This document shows positions 1-8,694 of a stretch of 64,000 nt of DNA, piece after piece. A program made the translations under genes and the position numbers. Location of the stretch: the NCBI GenBank assembly GCA_046316615.1, contig JBKDAN010000052.1:60428-124427 (forward strand), read 5' to 3'. The DNA comes from BJHL01 sp040378885. GTDB taxonomy: Bacteria > Planctomycetota > Phycisphaerae > Phycisphaerales > UBA1924. Below the pieces are notes generated by a model that made no database searches, had not been told where the DNA came from, and saw only the letters and a program-made list of their open reading frames with translations. Positions within the stretch are counted from its first letter, which is position 1; every line of letters begins with the position of its first letter.

Positions 1-1
1 T

Positions 2-802
2 CCACACGCAGCGTCGCCCACGCGGCTGATCGTGTGGAACCCCAGCGAGATGGATCGATTTGATCTCGCGCTGGAGCGCATGCGCGACATACGACCAGAT
101 GTACTGCTGGTGGCGAACCCGCCGTTCAACCGGTCGTTTGCAACGGTGACGGAGAGCATGGGCAGCCCGGAAAAGCCCGCGCATGCGGTGGTGTACGGGC
201 GATTGGTGGTCATCAGCAAGTTTCCGATCATGCGGTGGGCAGGAACGGAGCTGGGTGTGACGGGGGCAAAGGTGCGGCGGTTTACGTGGGACGGGGGTGG
301 GCTGTTGTCGATTGACAAAGGCGCGGCGCTTCTGGTGCAACTGGATACGACCAGCGCGCTGGGGCGACCGACGACGGTGTGGCTGGTGGATCTTCCCAGC
401 GATCCGGATATTCCGCGTGATCGCATGATGCGTGAAGCGCGGCGCACGCTGGATGGCTTGACGAATTACCTGATGCGCGCCGCGAACGGTCGCGATGTGG
501 CGGACACATGGGGTGATGTCGCGACCAATCCGCTGCGGACACCGGACATCATCGCTGGTGACACGAACACACCGCGCGGGTCACGGTCGCTCGACACGCT
601 GAACGCACGTGTTGATGGCATGCTGATCGGGGCGTATGAACAGGCCGGTTACGGGCCCGACTTGACGTATCCGCGGCGTGTACCGCTGCTGGCGATTGAT
701 CACACGTTCCTTGCACCGTGGCTGCGTGCGAGTCTGTATGAGACGCACGACATGGGACTGGGAACACACCGGCTGCAGGAAGTCGAAGTTTTCACCCGCT
801 GA
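2..802 (+). CDS. Endonuclease/exonuclease/phosphatase family protein, 5'-truncated by window edge
   Basis: The open frame runs back to the window edge with no stop, and the residues before the first possible start (GTG at 32) already look like protein core, so the true start is probably outside. Two signatures of the EEP fold are visible, counted from the GTG at 32: GDTNTPRGS at about residues 176-184 (the GDxN motif) and AIDHTF at about 221-226 (the IDHxF metal/phosphate site), with a closing His in GTHR near 245. Family members hydrolyse phosphodiester or phosphomonoester bonds with a divalent metal. The substrate cannot be told from sequence. In planctomycetes such proteins often have N-terminal membrane segments, which would lie outside this window. 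Confidence 0.8.
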   Translation, partial: PHAASPTRLIVWNPSEMDRFDLALERMRDIRPDVLLVANPPFNRSFATVTESMGSPEKPAHAVVYGRLVVISKFPIMRWAGTELGVTGAKVRRFTWDGGGLLSIDKGAALLVQLDTTSALGRPTTVWLVDLPSDPDIPRDRMMREARRTLDGLTNYLMRAANGRDVADTWGDVATNPLRTPDIIAGDTNTPRGSRSLDTLNARVDGMLIGAYEQAGYGPDLTYPRRVPLLAIDHTFLAPWLRASLYETHDMGLGTHRLQEVEVFTR

Positions 803-841
803 CCTTGTTGCGCCGTCGCGTCGTCTGCCGATAGCCTTTTC

Positions 842-1552
842 ATGAGCACCCAGACCCAGTCCCCGGCAGGCTTCACGAACATCGAGCAGCAGCTCTCGGG
901 AGAGCTTTCCGTCGCCGCGTTGTTGGAGAACAGCGCCAACCGCGTTCGCCACGTGCAGGGCTGGCTGCACCGCATTGAGGGCTTCACGCTCATGCGTCTG
1001 GTCGCGGCTTCGCAAGCAACCGTTGCGGGTGAAGTGGTCGAGATCGGCAGTTTCAAGGGCCTTTCCGCCTGCTGGCTGGCGATGGGCGCGCAGATGCTCG
1101 CGAACGCCAACATCACCGCTGGATGCGGGCGCATCTTCGCGGTCGATCACTTCAAAGGCTCACCCGAGCACCAGCCGGGCGGCTCACACCCTGATCCCGA
1201 CATCGCTCGCGATGGCACGACGCTCAACGTTTTCCGCGGCAACATCGAAAAGGCCGGCCTGACCGAGTTCGTCAACGTCATCGAGAAACCCTCTCGCGAA
1301 GGCGCTCTCTCCTGGTCGGGCGGGCCTATTCGCCTCTGTTTCATCGATGGCGATCACTCCTATGAGGCGAGCAAGGAAGACTTCGCGCTCTGGTCCAAGC
1401 ACGTGCCTGTGGGCGGATACATCTGCCTGCATGACGTGGGCAGTTGGCCGGGCGTTACCAAGTTCGCGCAGGAGTTGACCAACGATCAGGCCAGTGGCTT
1501 CCACCGCATTTTCGGCGTCGCGTCACTTCAGGTCTTCCGCCGCATCGCGTGA
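842..1552 (+). CDS. Class I SAM-dependent methyltransferase (Methyltransf_24 type)
   Basis: 236 aa. The SAM-binding motif I is VVEIGSFKG at residues 65-73. An acidic motif follows in IFAVDHFKG near 98-105, then FIDGDHSY at 167-174 and LHDVG at 196-200, the hallmark order of the Methyltransf_24 group. These enzymes methylate small molecules or glycan-linked sugars, and the acceptor here is unknown. The ATG lies 39 bp after the preceding stop, so co-transcription with the phosphodiesterase-like gene is possible. It converges on the BrkB gene, with only 3 bp between the two stops. Confidence 0.85.
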   Translation: MSTQTQSPAGFTNIEQQLSGELSVAALLENSANRVRHVQGWLHRIEGFTLMRLVAASQATVAGEVVEIGSFKGLSACWLAMGAQMLANANITAGCGRIFAVDHFKGSPEHQPGGSHPDPDIARDGTTLNVFRGNIEKAGLTEFVNVIEKPSREGALSWSGGPIRLCFIDGDHSYEASKEDFALWSKHVPVGGYICLHDVGSWPGVTKFAQELTNDQASGFHRIFGVASLQVFRRIA

Positions 1553-1555
1553 CGC

Positions 1556-3166
1556 TTAACCCATCGCAACCGCGGCGCTGTGCCCACCCTGAGGCGAGGC
1601 GGGCGGCTGGGGCGAGATACTCGCCACCACATCCGCGAGACTCTTGCCGAAGAACGCGTCGCGACGGACGTTGTCAAGCGTCGTCGCCAGTGTCGCGTGT
1701 TCGCCATGCATGGTGGTACCCGGCGGATCGTTCAGGGCGATGATCTCGGTGGCAAGCATCGCCTCGGGTGCCTTCGCGAGCGTGAATGTGTCAATGGTGG
1801 GGTCGTTGTCGACCACTTCCACGAGCATCTGAGCTTTGTGCAGGCGCTTGAGCAGCACATCGACGAGCGACTCCTCGAGGCTGGTGGCGAGGGCGAGGCT
1901 CTGGCGGTCGCTGGTTTGGCCTGCTTTGAAGCGCTGCGCCACGGCACACATGATGACGAGCGTGCTGGCGGGGTGCACGAGCAACACGCCTTCGGCTCCG
2001 CCGTCGCGCGGATCGGGAATCATGCCAAGCGACACCATGAGTGATCGCTTGAAACCCTCTTTGCTGAGCTTGCGATAAGCCTGCATGACGACAGTGACCT
2101 GGAAGCCAAGCAGGATGACGATCCAAGTGACATAGACCCAGAGCAGGAAGAGCGGAATGAGGGCGATGACGCCATAGAGCTGGGCGTAGCCGGTGCTGTA
2201 TCTGACGTAGGCAGTGAAGGCCCACTTGCTGGCCTCCCACACGACGGCGGCGAAGGCGGCGCCGGCCATGGCGCTGGGGACGTGCACGCGCGTGTTGGGA
2301 ATGCCTGTGTAGAGCACCAGCAGCATGAGCGTGGAGATGGCGCATGATGCGGTAAAGCCGACGATGGCGACAGTACCTTGACGCGCGCGATCGGCGAACG
2401 TCCTTTCGACGTTGACCGGAGGCGTCTTTGCTTCAATCGATGCGGCAGCGGCTTCGACTTGGCGGGCTTCCTGCGCCATGCCCACCCAGTTGCGCGCAGT
2501 GCGATTGGCAGCTTCACTCACGCCGAAGCTGAGCACCAGAAACACGGGCCCAAGTGTGAGCAGGGCCCAGTACTGCGTGACGCGGCGAACCCAGGTCTTG
2601 CCCGCGGTCGCGCCAGCGATCTGGTTGAAGGCTTTCTCGGTCTCGACGACCATGGAGATCGCGGCGTAGATAAGCATGAGCGCGCCAATGAAGCCAATGG
2701 CGCCGAAGTTGATGGACTCGACGCGCGTCATGAGCTGCTTGATAAACTCGTCAAGGCGCGCGGCTTGGGCCTGCTGTTGCACCTGCTCTGCGGAGATCAT
2801 CATGCCGCCGCCGCCGAAAATGTTGATGCCTGGAATAACCGCGGCAGCCTGTTTGGCGGGCTCAACCTTCTCAACGACGATATTGGCAAGACCGGCGTAC
2901 TCGAGCACGCTGGTGACCACTTCGCGCACCTGCTGCTCGTTGACGAAGCGATGCAGGACGACGAGGCCGATGACCAGAACCGGAATGATCGCGAAGATGG
3001 TGCGAAAGCTCAGCGCCGCGGCCATGCGGGTCATCTGGCTCTGGCGATAGTTGTTACCCACCAGACGCATGAGTACGCGTGTGCGCGGCATCCAGCGCGG
3101 GGCCCACTTGGGAAGCGGGATCTCGTCGGTGAGCGGTTCGGGAGGTGTTGAGCTGCGGAGTGCCAT
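1556..3166 (-). CDS. YihY/virulence factor BrkB family inner-membrane protein
   Basis: 536 aa with about six hydrophobic segments (the first near residues 50-71, later ones in AIGFIGALMLIYAAISMVV, LLTLGPVFLVLSFGV and IALIPLFLLWVYVTWIVILL). This is the YihY/BrkB topology, once mis-annotated as RNase BN. The N-terminal MAAALSFRTIFAIIPVL resembles the family's 'AalaYytllSl.P' start. A soluble C-terminal tail of about 150 residues contains a winged-helix-like stretch, a common extension in this family. The biochemical role is unsettled. An extra loop around residues 110-140 (Gly/Met/Gln-rich) is longer than usual. Downstream of and co-directional with the pseudouridine synthase gene (33-bp gap). 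Confidence 0.85.
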   Translation of the reverse strand: MALRSSTPPEPLTDEIPLPKWAPRWMPRTRVLMRLVGNNYRQSQMTRMAAALSFRTIFAIIPVLVIGLVVLHRFVNEQQVREVVTSVLEYAGLANIVVEKVEPAKQAAAVIPGINIFGGGGMMISAEQVQQQAQAARLDEFIKQLMTRVESINFGAIGFIGALMLIYAAISMVVETEKAFNQIAGATAGKTWVRRVTQYWALLTLGPVFLVLSFGVSEAANRTARNWVGMAQEARQVEAAAASIEAKTPPVNVERTFADRARQGTVAIVGFTASCAISTLMLLVLYTGIPNTRVHVPSAMAGAAFAAVVWEASKWAFTAYVRYSTGYAQLYGVIALIPLFLLWVYVTWIVILLGFQVTVVMQAYRKLSKEGFKRSLMVSLGMIPDPRDGGAEGVLLVHPASTLVIMCAVAQRFKAGQTSDRQSLALATSLEESLVDVLLKRLHKAQMLVEVVDNDPTIDTFTLAKAPEAMLATEIIALNDPPGTTMHGEHATLATTLDNVRRDAFFGKSLADVVASISPQPPASPQGGHSAAVAMG

Positions 3167-3199
3167 CGCGAAAACCTGACGGGATCAATCGGGCCAAGA

Positions 3200-4366
3200 T
3201 CAGTCGGGCAACAACGTGCGCGGCTTGCGTCGTGTCGGCTCGGTGAAGGAGTCACTCACGGCCTTGGCGCGAGCGTCTTCGTTGCCGGCAGCGCGACGGC
3301 TGACGCGCGGAGGTGCGTTGTCGACGGCATCCTGCCGGTCTTTGGGAGCTTTGGTGCCGCGACCGGCGAGGAGGGCCAGCGCGCGCTGGGCCGCCTGTTC
3401 CACAGACGGCGCAGCAGTCGGGGAGTTCGGCGATTTACTCGCACTGCGTGCAGAATCGCGGGATTTTCCACTCTTGTTCGGGGCTTGCACGGGCTGGCGA
3501 GGATTCTCCGCCTTCATGAGCGATCGAACCTCTTTGGGTGTCAACTCACGCCAGAAGGCGGGCGGAACACCCTTGAGTTCAAGGGTGCCGATGCGCACGC
3601 GCACAAGCTTGCGCACATCAAGGCCGGCACTGAGCAGCACATCGCGCAGGGATGCGCGGTTGTCGACCAACTCGACTTCGAGCACGCTCTTGCCGTCTTC
3701 GACGCGAAGCAGCCGAGCATCGATCGGAGTGATGGGCGTCTTGCGTCTGCCTTGGGGCAAATCGCTGGCTGCCCACGCGCCCATCGCTTCACGGGCTTGC
3801 TTGCGCTTCTCGGCGATCGCCGCCTTCGCGACGAGTTTGCTCTGGCGGCGAATCTTGGCGAGCATCTCGTCAGTCACGTAGCCCTTGACCCACGCGTGAT
3901 AGAACTTTTTCACGCCCCGACTGGGGTGCGTCACGATGTTGGCAAAGTCGCCGTCGTTGGTCAGCAGCAGCAAGCCGGTCGTGTCGAAGTCGAGGCGGCC
4001 GACCGGGAACAGTCGCGCGGCGGCGGGGTGATCAACCAGGTCGAGGGCCGTGCGACGCTCAAGGCCCGGTTCATCAGCGGTCGCGACGATTGTCCGCGCC
4101 GGCTTGTGCAGCATGATGTAGACCCTCTGCTGCGGCGCCGGGATGGGCTTGCCATCGACCGTAATGCGATCGTTCGCGGGATCGACGAAGATCGGCAGCT
4201 TGGTCATCTTGTGGCCGTTCACGATGACGCGACCTTCAGTGATCATCTGCTCACAGACCCGCCGCGCGGCGATGCCCGCATCGGCAAGAACACGCTGGAG
4301 ACGGACTTTGGACGGGGATTCGTCGCCAGCATGAGCGGCGGGGGATGGACGTTTGGAGCGGGGCAT
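3200..4366 (-). CDS. RluB/RsuA-family pseudouridine synthase with S4 domain
   Basis: 388 aa from ATG 4366. The open frame extends further upstream, but that part covers the dnaN terminator and is not protein-like. An S4 RNA-binding domain covers residues about 21-68 (RLQRVLADAGIAARR...VIVNG). The catalytic motif GRLDFDTTGL is at 123-132, with the nucleophilic Asp in GRLD. LLLLTNDGDF and THPSRGVKKFYHAWVKG follow, as in the RluB/RluE/RsuA branch that isomerises a uridine in rRNA. RluB versus RsuA specificity cannot be decided. A basic, Ala/Ser/Pro-rich C-terminal tail of about 120 residues is non-conserved and probably disordered. Confidence 0.88.
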   Translation of the reverse strand: MPRSKRPSPAAHAGDESPSKVRLQRVLADAGIAARRVCEQMITEGRVIVNGHKMTKLPIFVDPANDRITVDGKPIPAPQQRVYIMLHKPARTIVATADEPGLERRTALDLVDHPAAARLFPVGRLDFDTTGLLLLTNDGDFANIVTHPSRGVKKFYHAWVKGYVTDEMLAKIRRQSKLVAKAAIAEKRKQAREAMGAWAASDLPQGRRKTPITPIDARLLRVEDGKSVLEVELVDNRASLRDVLLSAGLDVRKLVRVRIGTLELKGVPPAFWRELTPKEVRSLMKAENPRQPVQAPNKSGKSRDSARSASKSPNSPTAAPSVEQAAQRALALLAGRGTKAPKDRQDAVDNAPPRVSRRAAGNEDARAKAVSDSFTEPTRRKPRTLLPD

Positions 4367-4421
4367 GGGGGACCGTAGCAGATGTGTGATGGGAGGGATG
4401 CGTGAAGCGGGCGTGAAAAGG

Positions 4422-4448
4422 AAAAGCCTCCGCGTGTTTGCGGAGGCT
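4422..4448 (-). terminator. Rho-independent terminator of dnaN
   Basis: A perfect 9-bp stem (AGCCTCCGC at 4425-4433 with GCGGAGGCT at 4440-4448, 6-nt loop) is followed on the minus strand by TTTT. It lies about 60 bp past the dnaN stop, between dnaN and the pseudouridine synthase gene. Confidence 0.85.
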
Positions 4449-4507
4449 GTTGGGTACTTGCATGTGATGGGAATACTGCCGCCCCAGAGGGGGCGGCCCA
4501 CCAGCAA

Positions 4508-5686
4508 TCAGCTCAGGCTCACGGGCATGACGACATACAGGAAGTCGTTGCCGCTCTTGATGAGACCCGGCTTGTTGGGGGCCTTGAGTTCCATGATGAC
4601 TTCGGGCTCTTGGATGACCTTCATGGCGTCGACGATGAACTGGGGGTTGAAGCCGATTTCGAGGTCGTCGCCTTCGTACGCGGTGACGTCGACGCGGATG
4701 TTGGCTTCGCCCACTTCGGCGGCGCGGCTGCTGAGTTCGAGGCTCTTGCCTTTGCTCTTGAAGGCAAGGCGGACGCCGCGGCTTTCTTCGTTGGTGAGCA
4801 GTGCGGCGCGACGGACGGCGCTGGCGATGACGTCGCGATCGAAGGTGACCTTCTTGTCGCTGTCCTTGGGGAGGACGTCTTCGTAGGGAGGGAAGGAACC
4901 TTCGACGAGATTGCTCACGAGCACGGCGCGGCCGGGGCTGCCGGCGGTGCCGAAGCTGAAGAGGATCTGCGCGTCAGTCACGGCGATCTGCACAGGTTCG
5001 TCGTGGCTGGCGATGAGGCGCTGGAGCACGCCCAGGGCCTTGGTGGGAATGATGCAGGAGACGGCCTTCGCGTCTTTATCGCCGCCCGTCAGAGCGGCGC
5101 GAGCGAGAGCAAGGCGCCGGCCATCGGTGGCGACCATTTCAAGACGCTTGCCGTCACGCTTCATCAGCACGCCGTTGATGGCGTAGCGCGAATTTTCGCG
5201 AGCGACGGCGAAGCTGGTGCGTGCGACGAGCTGCGCAAGCGAGCCCGCGGGGTGCGTCATGACGGCCTTGGCTTTGGGCTCGCCCATGCTGCCCGCAACC
5301 ACGCCTGCAAAGTCGGGAATCGGGGGGAAGTCGTTGGCGGGATAGCCAAAGACCTTGAAGTGAGCATCGGCGCCCTTGATGTGACAGATGTCGTCATCGA
5401 CTTCGATGGTGAGCGTGGGCTCGCCTTCTTCTGCAGCGACAATGCTCTTGAGTTTGTCGGCTGGAATGAGGGCTTCGCCGACCCTCTGCACGTCAACTTG
5501 GGTAAGCGTGAGCTTGAGAGCGATTTCGGCATCGGTGCCGGAGAGGGTGAGGTCGCCCGCGCCGCTGGCCTTGCTGGCGGTAAGGCGGATGCACCCGAGC
5601 TGCGGCTTGGGGCTACGGCTGGCGACGGCGGAAGAAACCAGATTGATGGCGTCCATCAGGGCGCCGCGATCGCAGATGACCTTCAT
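4508..5686 (-). CDS. dnaN: DNA polymerase III subunit beta (sliding clamp)
   Basis: 392 aa from ATG 5686 (MKVICDRGALMDAINLVSSAV), the canonical clamp N-terminus. The upstream in-frame extension is not conserved in type. Three clamp repeats are recognisable. The mid-domain 'RYAINGVLMKRDGKRLEMVATDGRRLALAR' pattern and the C-terminal 'DFLYVVMPVSL' ending are diagnostic (family ending: YvvMPmrl). The clamp tethers the replicative polymerase to DNA. It is not beside dnaA as in many bacteria: dnaA lies about 15 kb away on the same strand. A strong terminator follows the gene. Confidence 0.96.
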   Translation of the reverse strand: MKVICDRGALMDAINLVSSAVASRSPKPQLGCIRLTASKASGAGDLTLSGTDAEIALKLTLTQVDVQRVGEALIPADKLKSIVAAEEGEPTLTIEVDDDICHIKGADAHFKVFGYPANDFPPIPDFAGVVAGSMGEPKAKAVMTHPAGSLAQLVARTSFAVARENSRYAINGVLMKRDGKRLEMVATDGRRLALARAALTGGDKDAKAVSCIIPTKALGVLQRLIASHDEPVQIAVTDAQILFSFGTAGSPGRAVLVSNLVEGSFPPYEDVLPKDSDKKVTFDRDVIASAVRRAALLTNEESRGVRLAFKSKGKSLELSSRAAEVGEANIRVDVTAYEGDDLEIGFNPQFIVDAMKVIQEPEVIMELKAPNKPGLIKSGNDFLYVVMPVSLS

Positions 5687-5807
5687 AGTGATGCGATAGT
5701 AGACGCTGGGAAATCGCGCGGAGTTACGCGGGAGAGCGGGGATTCGTAGGATTTGGCATGGGGAAGACTGGTGCACAACCTGTGAATGCGGCAGTGAGGG
5801 GTGGCGC

Positions 5808-6350
5808 ATGGGCACTGTGAACAAGTCGCATGGAGCCGACGTGAAGCGGATGAGCGCAGCGGTACGGCGACGAGCGGTTGCACGGGCGCGAGTGGTGTAT
5901 CAGGGGCTGGTGGTGCTGTCGTGGGTCGGGATGAGCGCGTTTGTGGTGAGCGTGGCCAGTTACTTCTGGTCGTTTGGTGTAACGTGGACGCTGGGGACGA
6001 CCTCGCGGAGCGTGGGGTTCGTACGCGGGGACTTGCGGGGCGCGAGCGGACCGGGCATGTCGCCGCCTATTCAGTTGCACTGGGGGTCGGCGTGGAGCAG
6101 GGCGGGGACGGCGCAGTCGCGATGGCGTGTGCCGTTTGCATTGTTTGCGCTGGGAGCGTTTCTACCGGTATCGATGGCGGGGTATCGGGCGGCGCTGGCG
6201 GAGCGGCGGGCGCGGCGGGGGTTGTGCAAGCGGTGCTTGTATGACTTGAGCGGGATTGAGTTGCAGGGCGGGTACAAGGTGTGTCCGGAGTGCGGAACGA
6301 CGAAGCGCGTCTGGCGGGAAGACCCGGACGAGGAGAACATGACGACATGA
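5808..6350 (+). CDS. Two-TM membrane protein with C-terminal zinc-ribbon tail
   Basis: 180 aa, divergent from dnaN. Predicted transmembrane segments lie at about residues 30-52 and 107-126, with a 55-residue exposed loop. The C-terminus carries CKRCLYDLSG at 140-149 and CPECG at 159-163, a CxxC...CxxC zinc-ribbon motif very common at the ends of planctomycete membrane proteins. No function is assigned. The protein at 51175-51969 ends in a similar motif. The gene is followed immediately by a bidirectional terminator. Confidence 0.7.
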   Translation: MGTVNKSHGADVKRMSAAVRRRAVARARVVYQGLVVLSWVGMSAFVVSVASYFWSFGVTWTLGTTSRSVGFVRGDLRGASGPGMSPPIQLHWGSAWSRAGTAQSRWRVPFALFALGAFLPVSMAGYRAALAERRARRGLCKRCLYDLSGIELQGGYKVCPECGTTKRVWREDPDEENMTT

Positions 6351-6351
6351 A

Positions 6352-6380
6352 AAAACGACGCGAGGGGTTTGCGTCGTTTT
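6352..6380. terminator. Bidirectional terminator between convergent genes
   Basis: AAAACGACGC (6352-6361) pairs perfectly with GCGTCGTTTT (6371-6380) across a 9-nt loop. The run of A on one side and T on the other makes it work for both the zinc-ribbon gene (+) and the HTH gene (-). Confidence 0.85.
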
Positions 6381-6405
6381 CATTCTTGATGATGGGGCTT
6401 TGCGT

Positions 6406-7254
6406 TTAGCTCTTCTTGCCCAGGAACCAGCCGATGCCGGCGCCGAGGATGGCGAGCAGAGCGCAGACGCCGACGATGATGAACATGTTCTCGCCGATGG
6501 TTGCGACAAGGCCGCCACCGGTGCTGCTGTTCATGCCGGCGATAAGGGTGAAAGCTGCGACGCCCAGAGCGGCAATGGCGCCGACGGCAAGGCCGCCGAC
6601 CAGGCCAGAGCCGGGGCCGTCGTAAGCCTCGACCGGAGCCATAGCCGTCGCGGCGGCGGGGGCGGCTTCAAAGTCACCACCGGTGCCCGCGCCGGGGCTT
6701 TCGAAGAGTGAGCCGCCGCCACCGGCAGCCGCGCCACCCAGGCCACCCGCGTCGTCCGCGACGGTGGCGCTGGCAACGGTTTCGCTGCCGTAGACGTCTT
6801 CGAGCAGGCCAGCTCCGAGGCTGGTGTCATCGGCTTCGCGCGTGAGATCGAGGAGGCCGGCGCTGCCGCTCTTGCCCTTGTCGTCACCGGGGTCAACCAG
6901 TGAGCCGGTGGGGCTGGCGGTGACGCGTGTGACGGCGTTGGCGTCGGCTTCGTCGGTCGAGTCGAGTTCGAGGAGGTTGAAGCCCGAGCCGGTGCTTTCC
7001 TTCTTGTCGGCCTTGATGCCGGGGGCGGTGCCACTGCTGGCGAGGCCAACGGGCTCGAGTTCGCCCGAGTCGGCGAGGCGGAGGCTGTCGTCTTCGCCGC
7101 CGGCGAGGAGGTCAACCTGTTCCTTCTTGAACATGAGGCGATCGCGATCGCGGAACTCGCTAAGCTGGCCGCGAGCCGCCATGGTGCGGACTTCGTCAGC
7201 GGTCTTGCCCAGGCGCTGGGCGGCTTCTTCGAGGGTGTAGAAAAGCTTTTCCAT
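6406..7254 (-). CDS. MerR/excisionase-like HTH protein with two C-terminal TM segments
   Basis: 282 aa. ATG 7254 is chosen because it has GGAGG about 13 nt upstream and starts directly at the domain. Residues 1-50 (FYTLEEAAQRLGKTADEV...FRDRDRLMFKKEQVDLL) match the HTH_17/MerR-like DNA-binding module. A long low-complexity Ser/Gly/Asp-rich linker (about 55-215) leads to two hydrophobic segments near the C-terminus ending in FLGKKS. The combination suggests a membrane-tethered regulator or a scaffold that uses the HTH fold for another purpose. The target is unknown. It is divergent from the ECF sigma gene across 237 bp. Confidence 0.7.
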   Translation of the reverse strand: MEKLFYTLEEAAQRLGKTADEVRTMAARGQLSEFRDRDRLMFKKEQVDLLAGGEDDSLRLADSGELEPVGLASSGTAPGIKADKKESTGSGFNLLELDSTDEADANAVTRVTASPTGSLVDPGDDKGKSGSAGLLDLTREADDTSLGAGLLEDVYGSETVASATVADDAGGLGGAAAGGGGSLFESPGAGTGGDFEAAPAAATAMAPVEAYDGPGSGLVGGLAVGAIAALGVAAFTLIAGMNSSTGGGLVATIGENMFIIVGVCALLAILGAGIGWFLGKKS

Positions 7255-7491
7255 ACAGCGAGAACCTCCACCAGGTCTGTCGGACAAAGAGCTGTACGCA
7301 CCGAGCCTGCGGGGTGATGCCTAGCAGGTGGCTGGAGCGGACAGATTGCAGCCAGCATACCCGAAATCCACCCGGGGTGCTGGGGAGGAGAGGGTAGGCG
7401 GGGTGGTAGGATGTGAGGAGAGGGTGACAACGTCGCATCTCGGACCGAGCAATTTACGATTCGTGCAAGGCGGCGTGCTGGGCGGCGACTC

Positions 7492-8163
7492 ATGTTTGTG
7501 GGATGCATGGAAGACGCGCACACGAGCGTGGATGTCGGGGCGATGCCGCGCAAGGGGCAGGAGGATGCCGCGCGCGCACTTGCGCAGCGGTGGTTGACGG
7601 AGTACGGGGACGTGCTGTGGCGGTTCTGTCTGGCGCGGACTCGGTCTGTGCAGGTGGCGGAAGAGATGGTGCAGGAGTCGCTGTTGGCGGCGATGAAGAA
7701 CGCGGGGACGTTCGCAGGGGAATCGAGCGAGCAGACGTGGCTCTTGGGGATCGCGGCGAACAAGATTGCGGATTACTTTCGCAAACGAGCTCGCGAAGGG
7801 GAGCATGTCAGGCGTCCGACGGACGGCCATGGACGCGGGTGTGCGTGCGGCACGTGCGTGGGGGAGTTCGCAAGTGACGGTCGCTGGGCGCGGGTGGAGC
7901 CGGGATGGACTTTGGAGGAAGAAACTGAACGCAGCGCGATGCTTGCACACCTGCGGGTGTGTTTGGATCAACTGCCGCCCGCGCAGGCGAAGCTGGTGTG
8001 GCTACGAGAGCTGAAGGGTGTTCCCAGCGACGAAGTATGCAAGGTGTTGGGAATTTCCGCGACCAATATGTGGACGCGGATGCATCGTGCCCGGGCGGCG
8101 CTGCGAGCGTGTCTTGGACGCAAACTGCGTGACGCAGCGGCGGGCGAGGATGGTGGCGCATGA
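7492..8163 (+). CDS. ECF-type RNA polymerase sigma factor
   Basis: 223 aa. Region 2 covers about residues 33-100 (ending WLLGIAANKIADYFRKR) and region 4 about 150-207 (LPPAQAKLVWLRELKGVPSDEVCKVLGIS...TRMHRARAALR). The linker between them is unusually long and carries a CACGTC cluster at 117-122, which could bind a metal or sense redox. The stop overlaps the start of the anti-sigma-like gene (ATGA), so they are translationally coupled. Family knowledge: ECF factors switch on a small regulon on release from the anti-sigma factor. The regulon is unknown. Confidence 0.88.
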   Translation: MFVGCMEDAHTSVDVGAMPRKGQEDAARALAQRWLTEYGDVLWRFCLARTRSVQVAEEMVQESLLAAMKNAGTFAGESSEQTWLLGIAANKIADYFRKRAREGEHVRRPTDGHGRGCACGTCVGEFASDGRWARVEPGWTLEEETERSAMLAHLRVCLDQLPPAQAKLVWLRELKGVPSDEVCKVLGISATNMWTRMHRARAALRACLGRKLRDAAAGEDGGA

Positions 8164-8456
8164 CGGCATTCATACGCGACATGTTTGATGTGCTGGGTAT
8201 GCGATGTGAGCAGCACGCTGTACTTGTGAGCAGGCAGGCTGATGAGCCGCTCCGTGCAGGGCAGGCGTGCGGGTTGTGGCTGCATCTGCGCGTGTGCAAG
8301 GGATGCGCGCAATGGCGCAGACAGATCGGACAACTACGGGCACTGCTGCGAGCGATAGATGCGACGGATGCGACGATCGCGGCAATGCCTGGTGATGCGC
8401 GGGAGCGCATCGCGCGGAAGCTCGGCACGTCAGGTGACGACGTTCGCACCATGTGA
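8160..8456 (+). CDS. Small zinc-binding anti-sigma factor (ZAS/zf-HC2 type)
   Basis: 98 aa, with a 4-nt ATGA overlap with the sigma gene. C16 near the N-terminus followed by H42-x3-C46-x2-C49 (LHLRVCKGCAQW) is the zinc-anti-sigma signature. There is no transmembrane segment, so it would be a soluble cytoplasmic anti-sigma factor, like RsrA/ChrR types that respond to redox or metal. The overlap and motif make pairing with the upstream sigma factor the natural reading. Confidence 0.75.
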   Translation: MTAFIRDMFDVLGMRCEQHAVLVSRQADEPLRAGQACGLWLHLRVCKGCAQWRRQIGQLRALLRAIDATDATIAAMPGDARERIARKLGTSGDDVRTM

Positions 8457-8694
8457 TGGAACAATTTTGACATTGACTGTCAGGCTCGTGTGGGCTCGGC
8501 GACTCACATGACGAGCGAGAGGCATCCCGCTTTTGGGTTGTGCGGTGGAAGTCAATCAGCATCAATCACTGGTCGTAACCAGACGTGCAGGTCTGGTGCG
8601 GATGTCGGTCGGTCTGCGATGGGTCGCAGGTCGGTTTCTTTGGCGACGAGCGGTGCTCGCGGCGTGATGCCGTGCGCACTCAAGGGAGTTTGTG

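Noticed and set aside
2378..3151. Long plus-strand ORF (257 aa) opposite the BrkB gene
   Set aside because: Antisense shadow of a well-supported membrane protein gene; composition is His/Arg/Asp-rich, with no start signal or domain.
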